Below, piece by piece: positions 25,326 to 33,586 of a stretch of 64,000 nucleotides of DNA; the stretch's first letter is position 1, and every line of letters starts with the position of its first letter. The notes under the pieces are model-generated. The model searched no databases, was not told the DNA's origin, and saw only the letters and a program-made list of their open reading frames with translations. Made by a program: the position numbers and the translations under genes. Source of the stretch: Ensifer sp. MPMI2T. GTDB lineage: Bacteria > Pseudomonadota > Alphaproteobacteria > Rhizobiales > Rhizobiaceae. The DNA lies in the NCBI RefSeq assembly GCF_004827385.1, contig NZ_SRXN01000009.1, forward strand, positions 124,001 to 188,000. The letters are read 5' to 3'.

Positions 25326-25781
25326 ATGCAACACGTTCGTTTCACCGACCAGCAGATGCGCATTCTCGGGCTGGCCAATATCATCGAGCGGATTCCCGAC
25401 CACCGCTTCAACATGGAATGCTGGCTGGACCATCGCTACGAGCCGTCCTGCATCGCCGGATGGGCGGTCTGGGAGATGATCGGTGCAAGGCGTGACCGCA
25501 GCGACATCATGCGCTCGATGTCGATCCCCGAGGAGGCGGCGCGCTACCTCGGCGTCTATGGCAGCGCCATGCGCAGGCTGTTCACGCCGATATGGAACGA
25601 TCTCCATGACGGAGCCGCCGCCGACTACGAAGCGGCGAACGATGCGCGCCGGCGCATTTCCAGGCAATGGGCCGCAGCCACGCTCCGGCACCTGGCCGCG
25701 ACCGGCGAGGTGGACTGGAAGGCGGCGCAGCGTGGCATGCGGCCCTTCGCATGGCAGCCGGTGGTGGGAATGGTGGCATGA
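25326..25781 (+). CDS. Hypothetical phage protein
   Basis: The protein has 151 residues, with GGAGG 7 bases before the ATG. It is soluble with many Arg and Trp residues and no recognised domain. It overlaps the next gene by 4 bases. Confidence 0.6.
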   Translation: MQHVRFTDQQMRILGLANIIERIPDHRFNMECWLDHRYEPSCIAGWAVWEMIGARRDRSDIMRSMSIPEEAARYLGVYGSAMRRLFTPIWNDLHDGAAADYEAANDARRRISRQWAAATLRHLAATGEVDWKAAQRGMRPFAWQPVVGMVA

Positions 25782-26101
25782 ACACCGACCGGCCCCAGTG
25801 GGTGAAGGAGACCGACCGGGCGAGCGAGGCGATGCGCTTCGCTGGCTCGGAACTGCTCGACGCCGCCAAGGATATCTGCGGGATGGAATCGCTCGGCAAT
25901 GACGACGATCTCGTCTTTGTCCCCATCATCGTTCTGGCGGCGGTGCACCGACCGTCGGAGTCGCTTATCGCCTCGATGTGCAATTTCACATCTGAGAACA
26001 ACGTCGCGTCCGTAGCGCGGCTCCTGCATCTGACCGCCGACCATCTGGAGGGCAAAACGCACGACGGCCAGTTCGTCGCCGAGAAGGGAATCGTCCGATG
26101 A
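25778..26101 (+). CDS. Hypothetical phage protein
   Basis: From the ATG at 25778 the protein has 107 residues. The middle is hydrophobic (LVFVPIIVLAAV) and the rest helical. No family is recognised. It is ATGA-coupled on both sides. Confidence 0.55.
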   Translation: MNTDRPQWVKETDRASEAMRFAGSELLDAAKDICGMESLGNDDDLVFVPIIVLAAVHRPSESLIASMCNFTSENNVASVARLLHLTADHLEGKTHDGQFVAEKGIVR

Positions 26102-26367
26102 GCAGGAACAACCACACGCTCGGCGACGGCCCGATCCAGCCCGACCTCGTCCATCTGATGAACGGGCTGGCGCAGGGCATCGACGAGATCCTGAACGGCC
26201 ACGGCGGGAAGAAGAGGAACGGCTTCGTCGTCATGGTCTTTCCGTTCAACGATCACAATGGTCGCTGCAACTACATCTCCAACGCCTGCCGCGAGGACAT
26301 CGTCGTGCTGCTGAAGGAGCAACTGGCCCGCTTCGAGGGTCAGCCGGAGATGAAGGGACACTCATGA
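26098..26367 (+). CDS. Hypothetical phage protein
   Basis: The protein has 89 residues. A beta-like GFVVMVFPFND is followed by NYISNACREDIVVLLKEQLARFEGQ. That layout is common in small phage proteins annotated only as conserved. It is ATGA-coupled on both sides. Confidence 0.55.
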   Translation: MSRNNHTLGDGPIQPDLVHLMNGLAQGIDEILNGHGGKKRNGFVVMVFPFNDHNGRCNYISNACREDIVVLLKEQLARFEGQPEMKGHS

Positions 26368-26621
26368 ACGACGATGGCGTAAGACAGGCGCTCGAGCATC
26401 TGGCCAAGCAGGGATTTCTCTCGGTCGACAAGGACGGCGTCGTAAAGCTGCGCCCGCCGCGAAACTACATCTGGCAGCCGCAGGAGGACATCACCGCCTA
26501 TGAACTGGCCCGCGCCGTCGAGGTGATGTTCGTCGCGATGATGCAGCAGGGCGACTGCGACGCCGCCTTCGAACGGCTGCCCGACGAGGCGAAGCGGCAT
26601 TTCGAGGTGGTCAAGCCATGA
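26364..26621 (+). CDS. Hypothetical phage protein
   Basis: The protein has 85 residues, soluble, with helices at both ends (GVRQALEHLAKQGFL and YELARAVEVMFVAMM). No family is recognised. It is ATGA-coupled on both sides. Confidence 0.55.
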   Translation: MNDDGVRQALEHLAKQGFLSVDKDGVVKLRPPRNYIWQPQEDITAYELARAVEVMFVAMMQQGDCDAAFERLPDEAKRHFEVVKP

Positions 26622-27028
26622 AGGTCTACTGGCAAAAGCGCGGCGCGCATGTGCGCATGCGCGTCTTTCACAATGGCAGGATGGGGGATCTCTGCTGCGG
26701 CATTGACGAATTCGAGACCATTCGGCGGGCGATGATCGGGGCCGACTTCGAGGAGGAAGCGCCGCCAGACACGGTGCCGATGACCGGCATGGACGTTCTC
26801 GCGCGGCGGCATCGCATCGCCGTGGCGATCACCGACGAGATCAACACCTGCGCCAGCGCCGAAGAGCAACGCGACCTGACCGAGGAGATCATCAAGCTCG
26901 CCATCGGCGTCTACACCATCCGCTTCCGCGACGTGCCGCGCGCCATGCGCGAGCAAGGCATGAAGGAACTGTGGCATTTCACCGCCGATGTGATGAACGG
27001 CCACCGCAAAACGCTGCTTTATCCGTGA
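26618..27028 (+). CDS. Hypothetical phage protein
   Basis: The protein has 136 residues with an N-terminal beta-rich part (KVYWQKRGAHVRMRVF) and a helical C-terminus. No family is recognised. It lies between ATGA-coupled neighbours in the plus-strand operon. Confidence 0.55.
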   Translation: MKVYWQKRGAHVRMRVFHNGRMGDLCCGIDEFETIRRAMIGADFEEEAPPDTVPMTGMDVLARRHRIAVAITDEINTCASAEEQRDLTEEIIKLAIGVYTIRFRDVPRAMREQGMKELWHFTADVMNGHRKTLLYP

Positions 27029-27037
27029 GGTGCGGCC

Positions 27038-27415
27038 ATGACCAGCGAGCAGGACATTCCCTATCTGGCGATCTTTCCGGGCATGCGCGAGGCGACGCAT
27101 TGCGTCGCGCATCTGCCGGACTTCACCAGCCCGCGCTTCTGGCCGAGGCTGCGCGAGGTGGTCGAGGCGGTGGTGGGCGATCCGTGCGAGCACGTCAAGG
27201 TTTTCTGGGCCTTCCCCGGCGATGATGGGGCCTCGTACCACGACCTGTTCGTAAACGAGATGGGCCAGATGCGTCGCCTGCCGCGCAACGAACTGGCGAC
27301 TAGGATCTACCGCAACAACGTCCTCACCCACGATCCTCTGCGGTTCCCGACGCCCGAGGCGCTGCCGTGGATCGCGGGACCGGCGGTGCTGTTCAAGGAA
27401 CGAGTGTGGCGATGA
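27038..27415 (+). CDS. Hypothetical phage protein
   Basis: The protein has 125 residues, soluble, with a Trp- and Phe-rich centre (HVKVFWAFPGDD). No family is recognised. It is preceded by GAGG about 8 bases from the ATG. Confidence 0.55.
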   Translation: MTSEQDIPYLAIFPGMREATHCVAHLPDFTSPRFWPRLREVVEAVVGDPCEHVKVFWAFPGDDGASYHDLFVNEMGQMRRLPRNELATRIYRNNVLTHDPLRFPTPEALPWIAGPAVLFKERVWR

Positions 27416-27582
27416 CGACAACCGATCCGAGCACGAATTATCACGTTAGCGAGATCGAACAAACCAAAGCGTGCATCGGCGGTAACATAGCGCCGCCCCC
27501 GGGCATAGGGAAGGGACGCCCGCGCACAATGGGAGAGACCCGACGATGGAGAAGACCTTTGACGAGGCCCTTCTGGACCTGA
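27412..27582 (+). CDS. Possible 56-residue phage protein
   Basis: The frame MTTTDPSTNYHVSEIEQTK begins in an ATGA overlap with the preceding stop and runs 37 bases into the next, better-supported gene. Its second half is Arg/Pro-rich. It may be real but short-lived or simply chance. Confidence 0.3.
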   Translation: MTTTDPSTNYHVSEIEQTKACIGGNIAPPPGIGKGRPRTMGETRRWRRPLTRPFWT

Positions 27583-27701
27583 TCGACGAATATATGCTTG
27601 CAGCCGAACAAAATGGAAATGGCGACGTCGACGAGATGCGCGAGGACATCATCTCGGCGCTTGAGCTTAGGCTCATGGCGTTGAAGGAGGAGAGCGAGTG
27701 A
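27546..27701 (+). CDS. Small acidic phage protein
   Basis: The protein has 51 residues starting MEKTFDEALLDLIDEY, almost all acidic helix, with GGAGAG about 8 bases upstream of the ATG. No family is recognised. Confidence 0.55.
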   Translation: MEKTFDEALLDLIDEYMLAAEQNGNGDVDEMREDIISALELRLMALKEESE

Positions 27702-27702
27702 G

Positions 27703-27927
27703 ATGTCCGAGGCGTGGAACGAGCAGGACACTTCGGCGGTCGTCCAGGCGGTCGCCGAAACAAGGGATCCGGCCTTAGCCGCCTGTGCCGTGATCGGCGG
27801 CATGATCGGCGTGCTTGTGCATCATGCGGGTGACGATTTCACCCGCGAGGTGCTTGGACGGATGGCCAGCCTGTCGCTCAAGCCGGACGCCGCCAATACG
27901 AATCGCCGGGAGGGAGATGCGTCGTGA
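27703..27927 (+). CDS. Small hypothetical phage protein
   Basis: The protein has 74 residues with a moderately hydrophobic Ala/Gly-rich centre (ALAACAVIGGMIGVLVHH). AGGAGGAG lies about 10 bases upstream. Its stop overlaps the GTG start of the excisionase-like gene. Confidence 0.5.
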   Translation: MSEAWNEQDTSAVVQAVAETRDPALAACAVIGGMIGVLVHHAGDDFTREVLGRMASLSLKPDAANTNRREGDAS

Positions 27928-28175
27928 AGTCTGCCGACAGCTTCGCATATCCCCCGCGCGGGCTTACGCGCGTGGAGGCAGCGCGCTATATCGGCGTGGG
28001 CTTGACCAAATTCGATGAAATGGTCGCCGATCACCGCATGCCGAAGCCGAAGCGCATCGATGGCCGCACGGTATGGGATCGCGTGGCGCTGGACGTCGCG
28101 TTCGGCGCGCTGCCGGATGAGAAGGATGGCCTGCAGGCATTGATCGACGCCAGCAAACGCAAGGCCCAGCATTAA
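27924..28175 (+). CDS. AlpA/Xis-like winged-helix protein, probable excisionase
   Basis: The protein has 83 residues from a GTG start that overlaps the previous stop (GTGA). The segment GLTRVEAARYIGVGLTKFDEMVADHRMPKPKR is the MerR-like winged helix seen in AlpA and phage excisionases. It is two genes upstream of the integrase, with MazEF in between. It probably bends DNA at the attachment site or regulates the integrase. Confidence 0.7.
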   Translation: MKSADSFAYPPRGLTRVEAARYIGVGLTKFDEMVADHRMPKPKRIDGRTVWDRVALDVAFGALPDEKDGLQALIDASKRKAQH

Positions 28176-28196
28176 GCCGGAATTCCCTTTCCTTCG

Positions 28197-28231
28197 GTTA
28201 CAAGTAACGCTAGTGTGGCGTTATCGGTAAC
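28197..28231. promoter_or_regulatory. Inverted repeat before mazEF, probable autoregulatory operator
   Basis: GTTACAAGTAACGC and GCGTTATCGGTAAC are near-perfect inverted arms separated by 7 bases. The inner TAACGC/GCGTTA pair is exact. It lies 23 bases before the mazE start, where TA systems are typically repressed by their own antitoxin. Confidence 0.55.
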
Positions 28232-28253
28232 ATGAAAGGAAAGGAGTTGACCG

Positions 28254-28490
28254 ATGACCAATGCTCAACGCCAGCAGCGCTTTCGCGAGAAGATGCGCGC
28301 CGCTGGTTTTAAGCCGGTGACGATTTGGGTGCCGGACACCAGCAATCCGAAGTTCGTCGAGGAAGCGCGTCGTCAGGCTGAATATCTCGCCGCGCAGCCG
28401 CGTACCGAAAACGACGATTTTTGGGATGCGGTTGCGGAGGAAAATTTCCGCGAGATCGATGAAATGGAACGCCGGAGCGAAAAGGAATGA
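28254..28490 (+). CDS. mazE: MazE-family antitoxin
   Basis: The protein has 78 residues. The N-terminal part (RQQRFREKMRAAGFKPVTIWVPDT) is the ribbon-helix-like DNA-binding region of the DUF3018-type MazE antitoxins, and the acidic C-terminus (DFWDAVAEENFREIDEMERR) would block the toxin. AAGGAG precedes the ATG. It overlaps mazF by 4 bases. Confidence 0.8.
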   Translation: MTNAQRQQRFREKMRAAGFKPVTIWVPDTSNPKFVEEARRQAEYLAAQPRTENDDFWDAVAEENFREIDEMERRSEKE

Positions 28491-28810
28491 AGCGCGGCGA
28501 TCTGGTAACCGTGGCGATGCGAGGCGACAACGGCAAACCACGTCCGGCTGTTGTCATTCAATCGGACATCTTTCTTGCCACCGACGGCGTGCTGGTCCTG
28601 CCGTTGACGACCACGCTTCACCCAATGCCGATCTATCGCATCGATGTCGAGCCGTCGCCCGAGAACGGGCTGCGCGAACGCTCGCAGATCATGCTGGATC
28701 GCCTCGGCCATATACGGCGTGAGAAAATCGGTGACGTCATCGGCCAGCTCGACCCGCAGACTATGCAGCAGCTTGAACGACTGCTTGCCGTTTTCCTCGG
28801 CATCGCATGA
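28487..28810 (+). CDS. mazF: MazF/PemK-family mRNA-cleaving toxin
   Basis: The protein has 107 residues with the MazF fold: KRGDLVTVAMRGDNGKPRPAVV at the start (conserved Arg near 21), VLPLTTT, and the C-terminal helix after RREKIGDVIGQLD. It cuts specific RNA sequences when its antitoxin is lost. Location between the excisionase-like gene and the integrase suggests it stabilises the prophage or acts in defence. Confidence 0.85.
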   Translation: MKRGDLVTVAMRGDNGKPRPAVVIQSDIFLATDGVLVLPLTTTLHPMPIYRIDVEPSPENGLRERSQIMLDRLGHIRREKIGDVIGQLDPQTMQQLERLLAVFLGIA

Positions 28811-28824
28811 AGGGAAATTGAAAA

Positions 28825-30012
28825 ATGGGAAGACCACACAAGCATCCTGACTATCCCGGCATCTCCAGTAAGAAAAACCGGAAAGGCGAAACCATCTGGC
28901 GCTACCGCGCCAAGGGTCGGCCCGACGTCACCTTGCCCGGTGAGCCCGGTGATGAGTGCTTCCACGCCGCCTATCAGAAAGCCGTCAACGGCAGTTTGAC
29001 CATTGCCGACATCGTTGACCTGCCCGGTCGGGCTCTGCCCTATACCTTCGGCAAGGCGCAACGGCTGCTCGAACAGACGATGGAGTGGATCGATTACGAC
29101 GATGCGACCAAGGACAAGAATTCGCGGATGATCGAGGCATTCCTCGAAATGCAGGTCGATCCCGACGCGCCGCTGAAATGGCGCGACGTGCCGGTGAAAT
29201 TCATGACGGCGAAGCATCTACGGGCGATCATCACCGGCATCTACGCGACTCGCAAGACGGTCGCCAAGCACACGCTCGTCGCTATCCGCAAACTGATCAA
29301 GGTGGCGATTGACGAGCAGTGGATCGAGCCGGAAGACGATCCGTCGCTGACCATTCAGGTGCGGCTGCCGGAGGCCGAAAGCCACAAGCCATGGCCGAAG
29401 GACATCCGCCGCCGGTTCGAGGCGCGCCACCCGCCGGGATCCGCAGCGCGCACCTGCTATGCCCTCGGTCTGTGGATGGGCAATCGGCGCGGCGACATCG
29501 CCAATCTCGCTTGGGAGCATCTGGTGATCGTGGACGTCGAACTGGACGATGAGATCGTCGAGGTCGAGGCCTTCCATTTCCACCAGCACAAGAACCGAAA
29601 GCGGACGGGCGGCAAGGAGATGTTCATTCCGGTCGTCGACGTCCTTGCAGACGCGCTGGCACCGCTTGACCGCTCGAAAGGCGGCACGGTGCTGAAAACC
29701 GCTTACGGCAATGCCTTTTCGGAAAAGTCGCTGACCAACCAGATGGCGGTGTGGTGCCAACAGGCCGACGTTCCGCCGGGTTACACGCTGCATGGTTTGC
29801 GGTCGACCTTCGGCACTTACCTCGCCGAATGCGATCTTCAGGCACGCACATTGATGACCGCCATGGGGCATTCGTCGATGAAGGTCACCGACAAGTATAT
29901 CCAGCAGATCAACGACCGCCGCATGATGGTGATAGCGGCTAAAGCAATCAACGAGCGGGAAGCCAAACAAGCGGCGAAGACCCGGCGCAGTGCGCTGCGG
30001 CTGGTCAAATAG
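28825..30012 (+). CDS. Tyrosine integrase
   Basis: The protein has 395 residues. The N-terminal part binds arm sites, a SAM-like core binding domain covers about 75-180, and the catalytic domain follows. The catalytic residues are Arg221 (NRRGD), the HGLR box with Arg326, His349 (MGHSS) and Tyr358. All are present, so it should be active. It integrates and excises the prophage. The gene ends just before the proposed attachment region. Confidence 0.9.
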   Translation: MGRPHKHPDYPGISSKKNRKGETIWRYRAKGRPDVTLPGEPGDECFHAAYQKAVNGSLTIADIVDLPGRALPYTFGKAQRLLEQTMEWIDYDDATKDKNSRMIEAFLEMQVDPDAPLKWRDVPVKFMTAKHLRAIITGIYATRKTVAKHTLVAIRKLIKVAIDEQWIEPEDDPSLTIQVRLPEAESHKPWPKDIRRRFEARHPPGSAARTCYALGLWMGNRRGDIANLAWEHLVIVDVELDDEIVEVEAFHFHQHKNRKRTGGKEMFIPVVDVLADALAPLDRSKGGTVLKTAYGNAFSEKSLTNQMAVWCQQADVPPGYTLHGLRSTFGTYLAECDLQARTLMTAMGHSSMKVTDKYIQQINDRRMMVIAAKAINEREAKQAAKTRRSALRLVK

Positions 30013-30130
30013 TGTGCCCAAAAAAACGGAACGCTACGGGAACATTGCGATTTTGTGCCCACTATTAACGCAAACAATTCAAAGACCATGAGGTGCCCTC
30101 CGGGCCCACCACCCTCTTTGATTTTTTTTA
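30008..30130. other. Region of the right prophage end
   Basis: After the integrase the sequence turns AT-rich. AATAGTG at 30008-30014 and CACTATT at 30060-30066 are inverted, and GTGCCCA occurs twice between them. The stretch CTCCGGGCCCACCA at 30098-30111 looks like the 3' end of a tRNA, but no T-loop precedes it. The exact core cannot be set without the other end. Confidence 0.35.
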
Positions 30131-30187
30131 TTGAGAATTGGCGCCACGGGTCCTGTCGGTACATCTGTGGACAAAGGGAAACGGATC

Positions 30188-31092
30188 GTGTCGCGACGTT
30201 TTGTAATTGACAAGGAAAGCCTGCCTGACTTGCCTGGCATGATGCTTGTAACAGTTGAAGCCCTCAAAGCCATCGGAGGTTCCGGCACGATCCAGGAGCT
30301 TGATGAAAAGGTTATCGAGTTGGAAGGCGTGTCCGAGGCGGAACAAAGCTATGCGATGGTGAACAACGACACCCGACTGAGAATAAACTATTATCTCGCT
30401 TGGGCGCGTACTTTTCTTCGCCGTGGAGGAGCGCTGGAAAATTCCGCCCGAGGTGTTTGGTCGTTGACTGAAACGGGAGCCGCAATTTCGTCGTATGAGC
30501 AAGTGCAGATCATCTACGACCGAGTGAACCAAGAGGAGCGCGAGCGCGCGCGCTTGAGGCGACTCGCCGCGAGGCAAAAGTCGAAGCCGCAAGATGGAAT
30601 CGAGCAAACCTCAGACGACGGGCCGGTCGGCGAAGAAACTGGCGGTCGTCGCTTTTGGCAGTGCTTGGCAATATGACCCCGAGTGCGTTTGAGCGGCTCT
30701 CGCAGCGTCTACTGCGTGAGGCAGGGTTCACCAAAGTAGAAGTCCGAGGGAAATCCGGAGATGGTGGGATCGACGGTGTAGGCGTCCTTCGCGTGAATCT
30801 CGTTTCGTTCCAGGTCTACTTCCAATGCAAGAAATGGAAGGGCAGTGTGGGAGGAAAGGAAATTCGAGACTTTCGTGGAGCGATGCAGGGAAGAGCTGAT
30901 AAGGGGCTGTTTATAACGACCGGACATTTCACGAGCCAAGCGTCGGATGAAGCGACCCGCGACGGAGCAACTGCGATCGACCTTATCGATGGTGACCGCC
31001 TATGTGATTTGCTGAAGGAAAACCGTCTTGGCGTCACTACCGAAATGATTGAGCGCGTTGCGATCGACGCGCAATGGTTTGAGGCAATTTAG
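30188..31092 (+). pseudogene. mrr: mrr-type restriction endonuclease gene split by a frameshift
   Basis: The first part (to about 30640) encodes the N-terminal winged-helix domain (ARTFLRRGGALENSARGVWSLTETG). The second part encodes the catalytic domain (PSAFERLSQRLLREAGF, then GDGGIDG, then FQCKKWKG and the IRDFRGAM helix), which cleaves methylated DNA. The frames meet near 30637-30641: reading WRSSLLAVLGNMTP in the second frame restores the usual Mrr linker, so one base seems missing in GAAGAAACTGG. It could be a real mutation or a sequencing error. Confidence 0.75.
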
Positions 31093-31119
31093 GCACATTC
31101 CTGCCGAGCGGCCGCAGTC

Positions 31120-31914
31120 CTATCGGTCGAGTTCGGGATAGATCCGATCGAGAAATCCCGGTCTGAGCTTTTCGCCGATCAGGCAGTCGGCGCCGGGCGT
31201 CGTGGCCGTGAGTTGCAGAGTGGGCGGCGGGGGCAGACCGCTCACTTCAAGGATCAGCTTCTGGCGGATCGCGATCGCAAAATCCTCCGGTTCATGAACT
31301 GGCAGCACGAAGGATCCCGGTCCGCCGATGACGCATTGCGCGTAGTACTGGTCGAGCGGTCCGGTCGAGACCGAGGGGCGGATGAGGATCGCAAGCCCGT
31401 TGATGATGATGCCGCGGGATATGGCCCCGTCTCGGGCGGGTGTGACCGGAGGACCGGTATTGTTCGGCCCGTCGCCGGAAATGTCTATCACTCGGCGTGC
31501 GCCCGAAAAGGCATTGGAATCGATCAGGTTCGTGCCGAACAGGATGGCATTGGAGATCGACGTGCCGCGGCGCGTACCGATCGGCCGCGCCTCGACCTTC
31601 GCGGCGAAGGCTTCGGCGTCCTCGGTATCGTCGATGACTTGCCAGGAGACAACCGACTGCTCGTTCACAAGCCCCGCCCACTCGAAATAGCCGATCGCGA
31701 TCCGCCCGATCAGGCCGCCCTTGACGGCGTTGATGAATTCCGGATGCCGCAGTGCCTGGAGATAGCCGGACCGCTGCACCCGCGCCTCTTCCATGTCCAT
31801 CGATCCGGACATGTCGACGGCGAGAACCAGTTCCACATCGACATCCGCCTGCATGGCGGCCGACTGGATCGGACTCCCACTGAGGGCCAGGATCAATGCC
31901 AACGTGCTCAACAT
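31120..31914 (-). CDS. DUF1194 exported VWA-domain protein
   Basis: The protein has 264 residues with a signal peptide (first ~20). VDVELVLAVDMSGSMD provides the metal-binding DxSxS site of a von Willebrand A fold, and GTSISNAI and VIDISGDGPNN provide the rest. It is probably periplasmic. The family is common in Rhizobiales and its function is unknown. Confidence 0.8.
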   Translation of the reverse strand: MLSTLALILALSGSPIQSAAMQADVDVELVLAVDMSGSMDMEEARVQRSGYLQALRHPEFINAVKGGLIGRIAIGYFEWAGLVNEQSVVSWQVIDDTEDAEAFAAKVEARPIGTRRGTSISNAILFGTNLIDSNAFSGARRVIDISGDGPNNTGPPVTPARDGAISRGIIINGLAILIRPSVSTGPLDQYYAQCVIGGPGSFVLPVHEPEDFAIAIRQKLILEVSGLPPPPTLQLTATTPGADCLIGEKLRPGFLDRIYPELDR

Positions 31915-32256
31915 CGCATCAACCGTTTCTGCGCGTGGTCACTTCGGGGCTGGATGCAGAATAATTTGAGGCGGTCTGCCCGCACCCTGCGCTTCAAAAA
32001 TCGATCACATCTGTGAGTTTGGATTGCATCACGCCAAAATCAAGGCATCGGAGGAATGTAGCACAGGATTGGCGCTGCGTGATCGTTGCGAATGATCGGC
32101 CGTACAATATTCGGTGATCATCGATATCCTGCTTGCCCGATTTTGCGCTTGAAAGAAATCTAGCGCCGGGCGAAAGCATGGCCGCTTTCAGAGCGTTAGA
32201 CCTCGCTGACGCAGCCGGCACGAACGCTGCGCCCTCGGCGTGAAACGGGACCCCAA
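31915..32256. other. Intergenic region without a gene
   Basis: This 342-base gap lies between divergent genes and should hold both promoters. I see no credible gene or clear repeat. Confidence 0.5.
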
Positions 32257-33570
32257 ATGCTGCAATCCACCTCGAACACGAACATTGTGCGGATCGATCG
32301 CCTGCAGCGCGCCGCGTTTGGCTATTTTCTCCGATATTCCGATGCCGGGACAGGTCTCGTTGCGGACACATCGCGCGAGGGATCGCCATCGAGCATAGCC
32401 GCCACGGGCTTCGGGCTCGCCTGCTATCCGGTCGCGGTTGAGCGCGGCTGGATCAGCCGCACAGAAGCTGCGCGTCGTGTGCTGACGACTTTGCGGTTTC
32501 TCGAAACCAGCAGACAGGCAAGCGATGCACGCGCCACCGGCTACCGTGGCCTCTACTATCATTTCCTCGATATGCGAACCGGTGAGCGCAGTTGGAACTG
32601 CGAGCTTTCCACCATCGACAGCGCTCTGCTCTTTGCCGGCATGCTGACGGCGGCTGCTTATTTCTCCGAGGGCGCGCGAGACGAGACGGAGATCCGCAGC
32701 CTTTCCGAACGACTCTTCGAGCGGGCGGACTGGGCGTGGGCGCTCAATCGCGGCGACACGCTGACGATGGGCTGGCGGCCGCCCGGCCGGTTTCTCAGGC
32801 ATCGCTGGCGTGGATATAGCGAGGCGCTTTTGCTCTATGTGCTGGCGCTTGGCTCGCCGCACCGCGCAATCGCCCCCAGAAACTACGATGCTTTCACCGC
32901 GGCTCATGAATGGCTGACGATCGAGGATGCGCGGCACCTTCATGCGGGTGCGCTTTTCATTCACCTCTTTCCCCATGCCTGGATCGATTTTCGCGCTATC
33001 CGCGATGCGGAAATGCGCAAGACGGCGAGCGACTACTTCGAGAACACCCGTCGGGCGATTGCGCTCCAGCGCACACATGCAGAAGAAAATCCCGGCGCCT
33101 TCGCCGGCTATTGCCGCGATCTCTGGGGCTTCAGCGCCTGCCACGCGCCAAAAGGCCGGCTGCGGCTTCGTGACGGCCGTTGGCATCGACTACTGGGCTA
33201 CGCGGCGCGCGGCGCGCCGTTCGGCGCCGACGACGGGACGCTCGTGCCCTGGGCGCCGCTCGCCTGCCTGCCCTTCGAGCCGGAGGCCGGCCTTGACGGC
33301 CTCAGCCATCTGCTGTCCCGCTATCCGGCGCTGCTCAACGAAGACTGCCTTCCCGGTGGCTTCAATCCGAGCCTGCCGGGTGAGGGCGCAGAGGGTTGGA
33401 TCGACGACAGGATCGTCGGGCTTGACCAAGGCCTGTCCGTCATGATGATCGAGAACTGGAGAAGCGGATTGCTATGGGATATCACGCGCAGCATTCCTGC
33501 CTTTGGTCGCGGACTGCGCCGGGCCGGTTTCGAGGGTGGCTGGCTGTCGGCGGGTGGCCTGCAAATCTGA
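32257..33570 (+). CDS. Glucoamylase-like protein (glycoside hydrolase-type alpha/alpha barrel)
   Basis: The protein has 437 residues and matches the glycoamylase-like family also found in cyclic beta-1,2-glucan synthases. RLQRAAFGYFLRYSDAGTGLVADTS at the start and the GEGAEGWIDDRIVGLDQGLSVMMIENWRSG block near the end are typical. No signal peptide was seen, so it is probably cytoplasmic. It is likely to act on an oligosaccharide, but the substrate is unknown. The next gene begins 16 bases later. Confidence 0.8.
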   Translation: MLQSTSNTNIVRIDRLQRAAFGYFLRYSDAGTGLVADTSREGSPSSIAATGFGLACYPVAVERGWISRTEAARRVLTTLRFLETSRQASDARATGYRGLYYHFLDMRTGERSWNCELSTIDSALLFAGMLTAAAYFSEGARDETEIRSLSERLFERADWAWALNRGDTLTMGWRPPGRFLRHRWRGYSEALLLYVLALGSPHRAIAPRNYDAFTAAHEWLTIEDARHLHAGALFIHLFPHAWIDFRAIRDAEMRKTASDYFENTRRAIALQRTHAEENPGAFAGYCRDLWGFSACHAPKGRLRLRDGRWHRLLGYAARGAPFGADDGTLVPWAPLACLPFEPEAGLDGLSHLLSRYPALLNEDCLPGGFNPSLPGEGAEGWIDDRIVGLDQGLSVMMIENWRSGLLWDITRSIPAFGRGLRRAGFEGGWLSAGGLQI

Positions 33571-33586
33571 GTGCGACGGAGGCGGG

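Noticed and set aside
30098-30111. tRNA 3' end-like sequence
   Set aside because: No T-loop, anticodon arm or acceptor 5' strand could be found next to it, so it is not called as a tRNA gene.
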